From Impatiens glandulifera (Eukaryota; Streptophyta; Magnoliopsida; Ericales; Balsaminaceae): a stretch of DNA of 64,000 nucleotides. Under the pieces are notes generated by a model, which saw nothing but the letters and a program-made list of their open reading frames with translations, did not search any database and was not told the DNA's origin. Every line of letters begins with the position of its first letter. Within the stretch, counting starts at the first letter, position 1. Both the position numbers and the translations under genes were made by a program. The stretch lies in NCBI RefSeq assembly GCF_907164915.1, contig NC_061864.1, positions 4,671,389 through 4,735,388 of the forward strand, read 5' to 3'. Of this stretch, positions 61,842 to 64,000 are shown one piece after another.

Positions 61842-62333
61842 ATTAATAGATATAAGATATTTTGTTATTGTTTAAGATATGTAATTTTTTATTTGAATTA
61901 ATGAATTAATTCTTTATATATATATATTTTAAAATTTATTGTGACTTTTAAATTCGGCAAAATGTGTAATTTGTTTTAAATAAAACTTGATATTTTCTCT
62001 AAAAAACAAAAATTATTAAACTTATTAAAAAATATATAAATTCAAAATATTTTATTATTTACTAATTTAACTAAATTTATTAAATGAAAATATCAAATAT
62101 ATATTTTAAACAATAATTTTTAATAAAAATAAATAAAGTACCCACTTTTTTTTCTTCCTTTTAAATAGAAAACTGTTAAAAGAAATATAATATTTATTTA
62201 TTATATATATATATATTACAAAATCTATTCCTTTACGGAAAGTATGAGTAGGGAGCGGTTATAAATTAGGTCATAATTCCTGATCAGTAATTAGTAATTC
62301 CTCTTTCAGAAAATCCCAAAAGTTCAGATTAAG
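61842..62333. other. Spacer between CUE-like and SKP1-like genes, copy B
   Basis: AT-rich, conserved with copy A. It contains a short AT run at about 62201-62216 not matched in A. Confidence 0.6.
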
Positions 62334-62828
62334 ATGTCAAACTCATGCGATGATCCGAAAGTGGTAAGGGTAATGAGTTCTGACGGTAAGGAGTTTAGTG
62401 TTTCGGAGCGCACTGCGTCAATGTCTAAGATGTTAAAGTCCATCATTGAAGAGGACTGGGACGATGTAATTCCGATCCCAAACGTTGACAGAAAGACTTT
62501 GGCTATCATCTTAACTTATTGCGATCGTCGTTCTCGTCCCCGCGATGAATCTGATAATGATGATGAGAGTAATAATCATGATAAATTGATGGATTCATTG
62601 GATTCTAAATTCTTGAGCAGACTCAATCGCGAACAGCTGATGAATCTCACGCTTGCTGCTAATTATCTAGAGGTCACTCATCTACTTCAAATTCTCCTTA
62701 AGAAACATGTTTATAATATCAAAGATTTGACTGTTGAAGGCGTTCGTCATTATTTTGATATTCAGACTGATTTTTCTAATGAAGAAGAAGCCAGAATTCG
62801 TAAAGAGACTAGTTGGACATTCTCTTAA
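62334..62828 (+). CDS. SKP1-like protein (SCF ubiquitin-ligase adaptor), copy B
   Basis: Intronless frame of 164 residues, paralogue of the 38470 gene. The BTB/POZ-like and F-box-binding halves are intact (IPIPNVDRKTLAIILTYC, LMNLTLAANYLEVTHLLQIL, DFSNEEEARIRKETSW). About nine substitutions separate it from copy A, plus loss of two aspartates in the DDDD run and gain of an asparagine in the acidic insert. Several changes are non-conservative (S to K near residue 35, D to Y in the KKHVxNIKDL helix, S to F at the second-last residue). The C terminus is WTFS, slightly nearer to the usual WAFE than copy A's WTSS. Confidence 0.9.
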   Translation: MSNSCDDPKVVRVMSSDGKEFSVSERTASMSKMLKSIIEEDWDDVIPIPNVDRKTLAIILTYCDRRSRPRDESDNDDESNNHDKLMDSLDSKFLSRLNREQLMNLTLAANYLEVTHLLQILLKKHVYNIKDLTVEGVRHYFDIQTDFSNEEEARIRKETSWTFS

Positions 62829-64000
62829 TTACTTTTTCTTTTTCTTTCTTTACTTCAGATTTCAATATTATATAGTATATCAAGTTCTAGCTAGCTAGTT
62901 CTTGGTATTGTAATAGCATAGTTCATTCAAAAATAAATAAATTAATTAGGGATTTATATTTTAATTATATATGTTTATCTTGTTTTTCAGAATAAATTAT
63001 TTTATATTTGATAGAGAAAAGTATGGATTTAAAATTGGAAAATTTGTTTGGATAAAGTTTTAATATATAATTATTAGTTTTTATTTATTTAAAGTTTTTT
63101 TAAAACAATAATTGTATAATGGAAAGAATGATGATGAGGGCGATTTAAGTATAAATATTATTATTTATTATATTTACATATCATAATGTTTAATATAGGA
63201 AGGCTGTTCAATAATACAGAATCTAAATCTAAAGAAGAATAACATCATGTATTCAAAATACATCCACCAATCACAACAAGACTAGAACATTCTTAATTCA
63301 ATTAGTCAAAACAAATGAGATAGATAATTTCAAAATCCAAAACAATTTTAAGAAAGAATAAAAATACCAGCTTAGTAACCGGAATTATAAAGTATTAGTT
63401 TGTGCAAAATAATACACAAAAATAAAGAAATAATTCAAAAGATATATATTTTAAAAAAAATTATTTTAAGAAAAAGGTTTTGCCAATGTTAATTACATGG
63501 AGAAGCACATTCAAATTTGTAGGTAAGTATTCTTAAATAAAACCATTGATTTATTGGTTATTGGTCAGTTATTTTAATAAATATTTCAATGAGATAATAC
63601 ATAAAATAAAAATATGGGTCTAACAAACAAATCTAAAATTATTGCCTTATAGATTTTAAAATTAACTGTATTTAAATATAAAATTTAGAAATATAAAAAA
63701 CAAATCTCAATTTATAATATTTATTTATTATAAGAAGAATTTGATTTAATTGAGAATTATTTTATTAAGTAAAGTGGTTTTCTCTTTCCTGGTATTGTGG
63801 AAACTGCTGTAGTTGGAAGCTCGACTCCTATTTTCACGATCGGTGTGTAGTCTTTCAAACGGCGACGGCGACGACCGACCTACGTGCACTTACCGGAAAG
63901 AAGAGATAAGCATTATCTTCTACCACTGTTAGCTGTTTCTTGAATCTTGAAGGTGCGAACACTATATTTCTCCCAGTAGCTCAGACTATCGTAGATGTAT
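62829..64000. other. Distal part of copy B and window end
   Basis: AT-rich to about 63830, paralogous to 38968-40045. From 63845 the composition becomes more GC-rich, with CGGCGACGGCGACGACC, which may be the leader of a gene that continues beyond the window. No coding frame can be supported in what is visible. Confidence 0.4.

Larger units (their letters stand above)
58990..63920. repeat. Segmental duplication, copy B (CUE + SKP1-like cassette)
   Basis: Direct-orientation paralogue of 33770-40045. It lacks the Mutator-like element of copy A. It carries two private insertions or retains sequence lost from A: about 108 bases of GC-rich DNA at 59423-59530 and about 0.95 kb of inverted-repeat DNA at 59766-60718. 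Similarity runs through both genes and ends near the GC-rich CGGCGACGGCGACG stretch (63857-63880) and the following GATAAGCATTATC. Confidence 0.92.

Overview
The window is nuclear DNA from a flowering plant, most likely a eudicot. It is strongly AT-rich, and its protein genes carry many short GT-AG introns with T-rich tracts. The families are land-plant or plastid-specific: MLO, OEP21, MCD1, PsbP-domain lumen protein, NAC, AT-hook/PPC, SWI3B and ATL RING-H2. No species can be named from sequence alone. All exon models below were built by eye from splice sites and reading-frame continuity. Exon phases add up to an uninterrupted frame in every multi-exon model.

Layout. 0-19 kb is gene-dense on the plus strand: MLO-like (15 exons), ribophorin I/OST1 (10 exons), OEP21 chloroplast outer-envelope pore (5 exons), an intronless ATL-type RING-H2 ligase, MCD1-like chloroplast division factor (5 exons) and a 51-residue membrane microprotein. 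A CUC3-like NAC gene sits on the minus strand at 20-21 kb. 21.4-37 kb is gene-poor and AT-rich, and holds a CACTA-like element (29.6-32.2 kb) and a 2.5-kb Mutator-like element (34.2-36.6 kb). 37-39 kb carries a two-gene cassette: a compact CUE-domain protein followed by a SKP1-like protein. 40-58 kb has AHL (minus), a PsbP-domain protein (plus), SWI3B (minus, convergent with it), an AT-repeat-rich transposon cluster, an ARP1-like RRM protein (minus) and a cinnamoyl-CoA reductase-like enzyme (minus). At 59-64 kb the CUE + SKP1-like cassette returns as a second, intact copy.

The main structural result is this direct, dispersed duplication (about 33.77-40.05 kb and 58.99-63.92 kb). Both genes of both copies are open, and coding indels are in multiples of three. 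Comparing the copies lets insertions be polarised: the Mutator-like element of copy A is absent from copy B, which keeps the unoccupied site, and copy B has its own roughly 0.95-kb inverted-repeat insertion.

Three elements (8636-9381, 34156-36627, 58089-58653) have long terminal inverted repeats and exact 9-bp target-site duplications, the signature of Mutator-like transposons. One contains degenerate telomere-type repeats; another contains a tandemly amplified intron-exon unit of an unrecognised gene. Three genes use GC-AG introns.

Several proteins act in plastids (OEP21, MCD1, PsbP-domain) or in chromatin and transcription (NAC, AHL, SWI3B). Apart from the duplicated cassette, which pairs two ubiquitin-system proteins, neighbours show no evidence of acting together. 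No tRNA, rRNA, CRISPR or viral sequence was recognised, but small RNA genes could be missed by eye.
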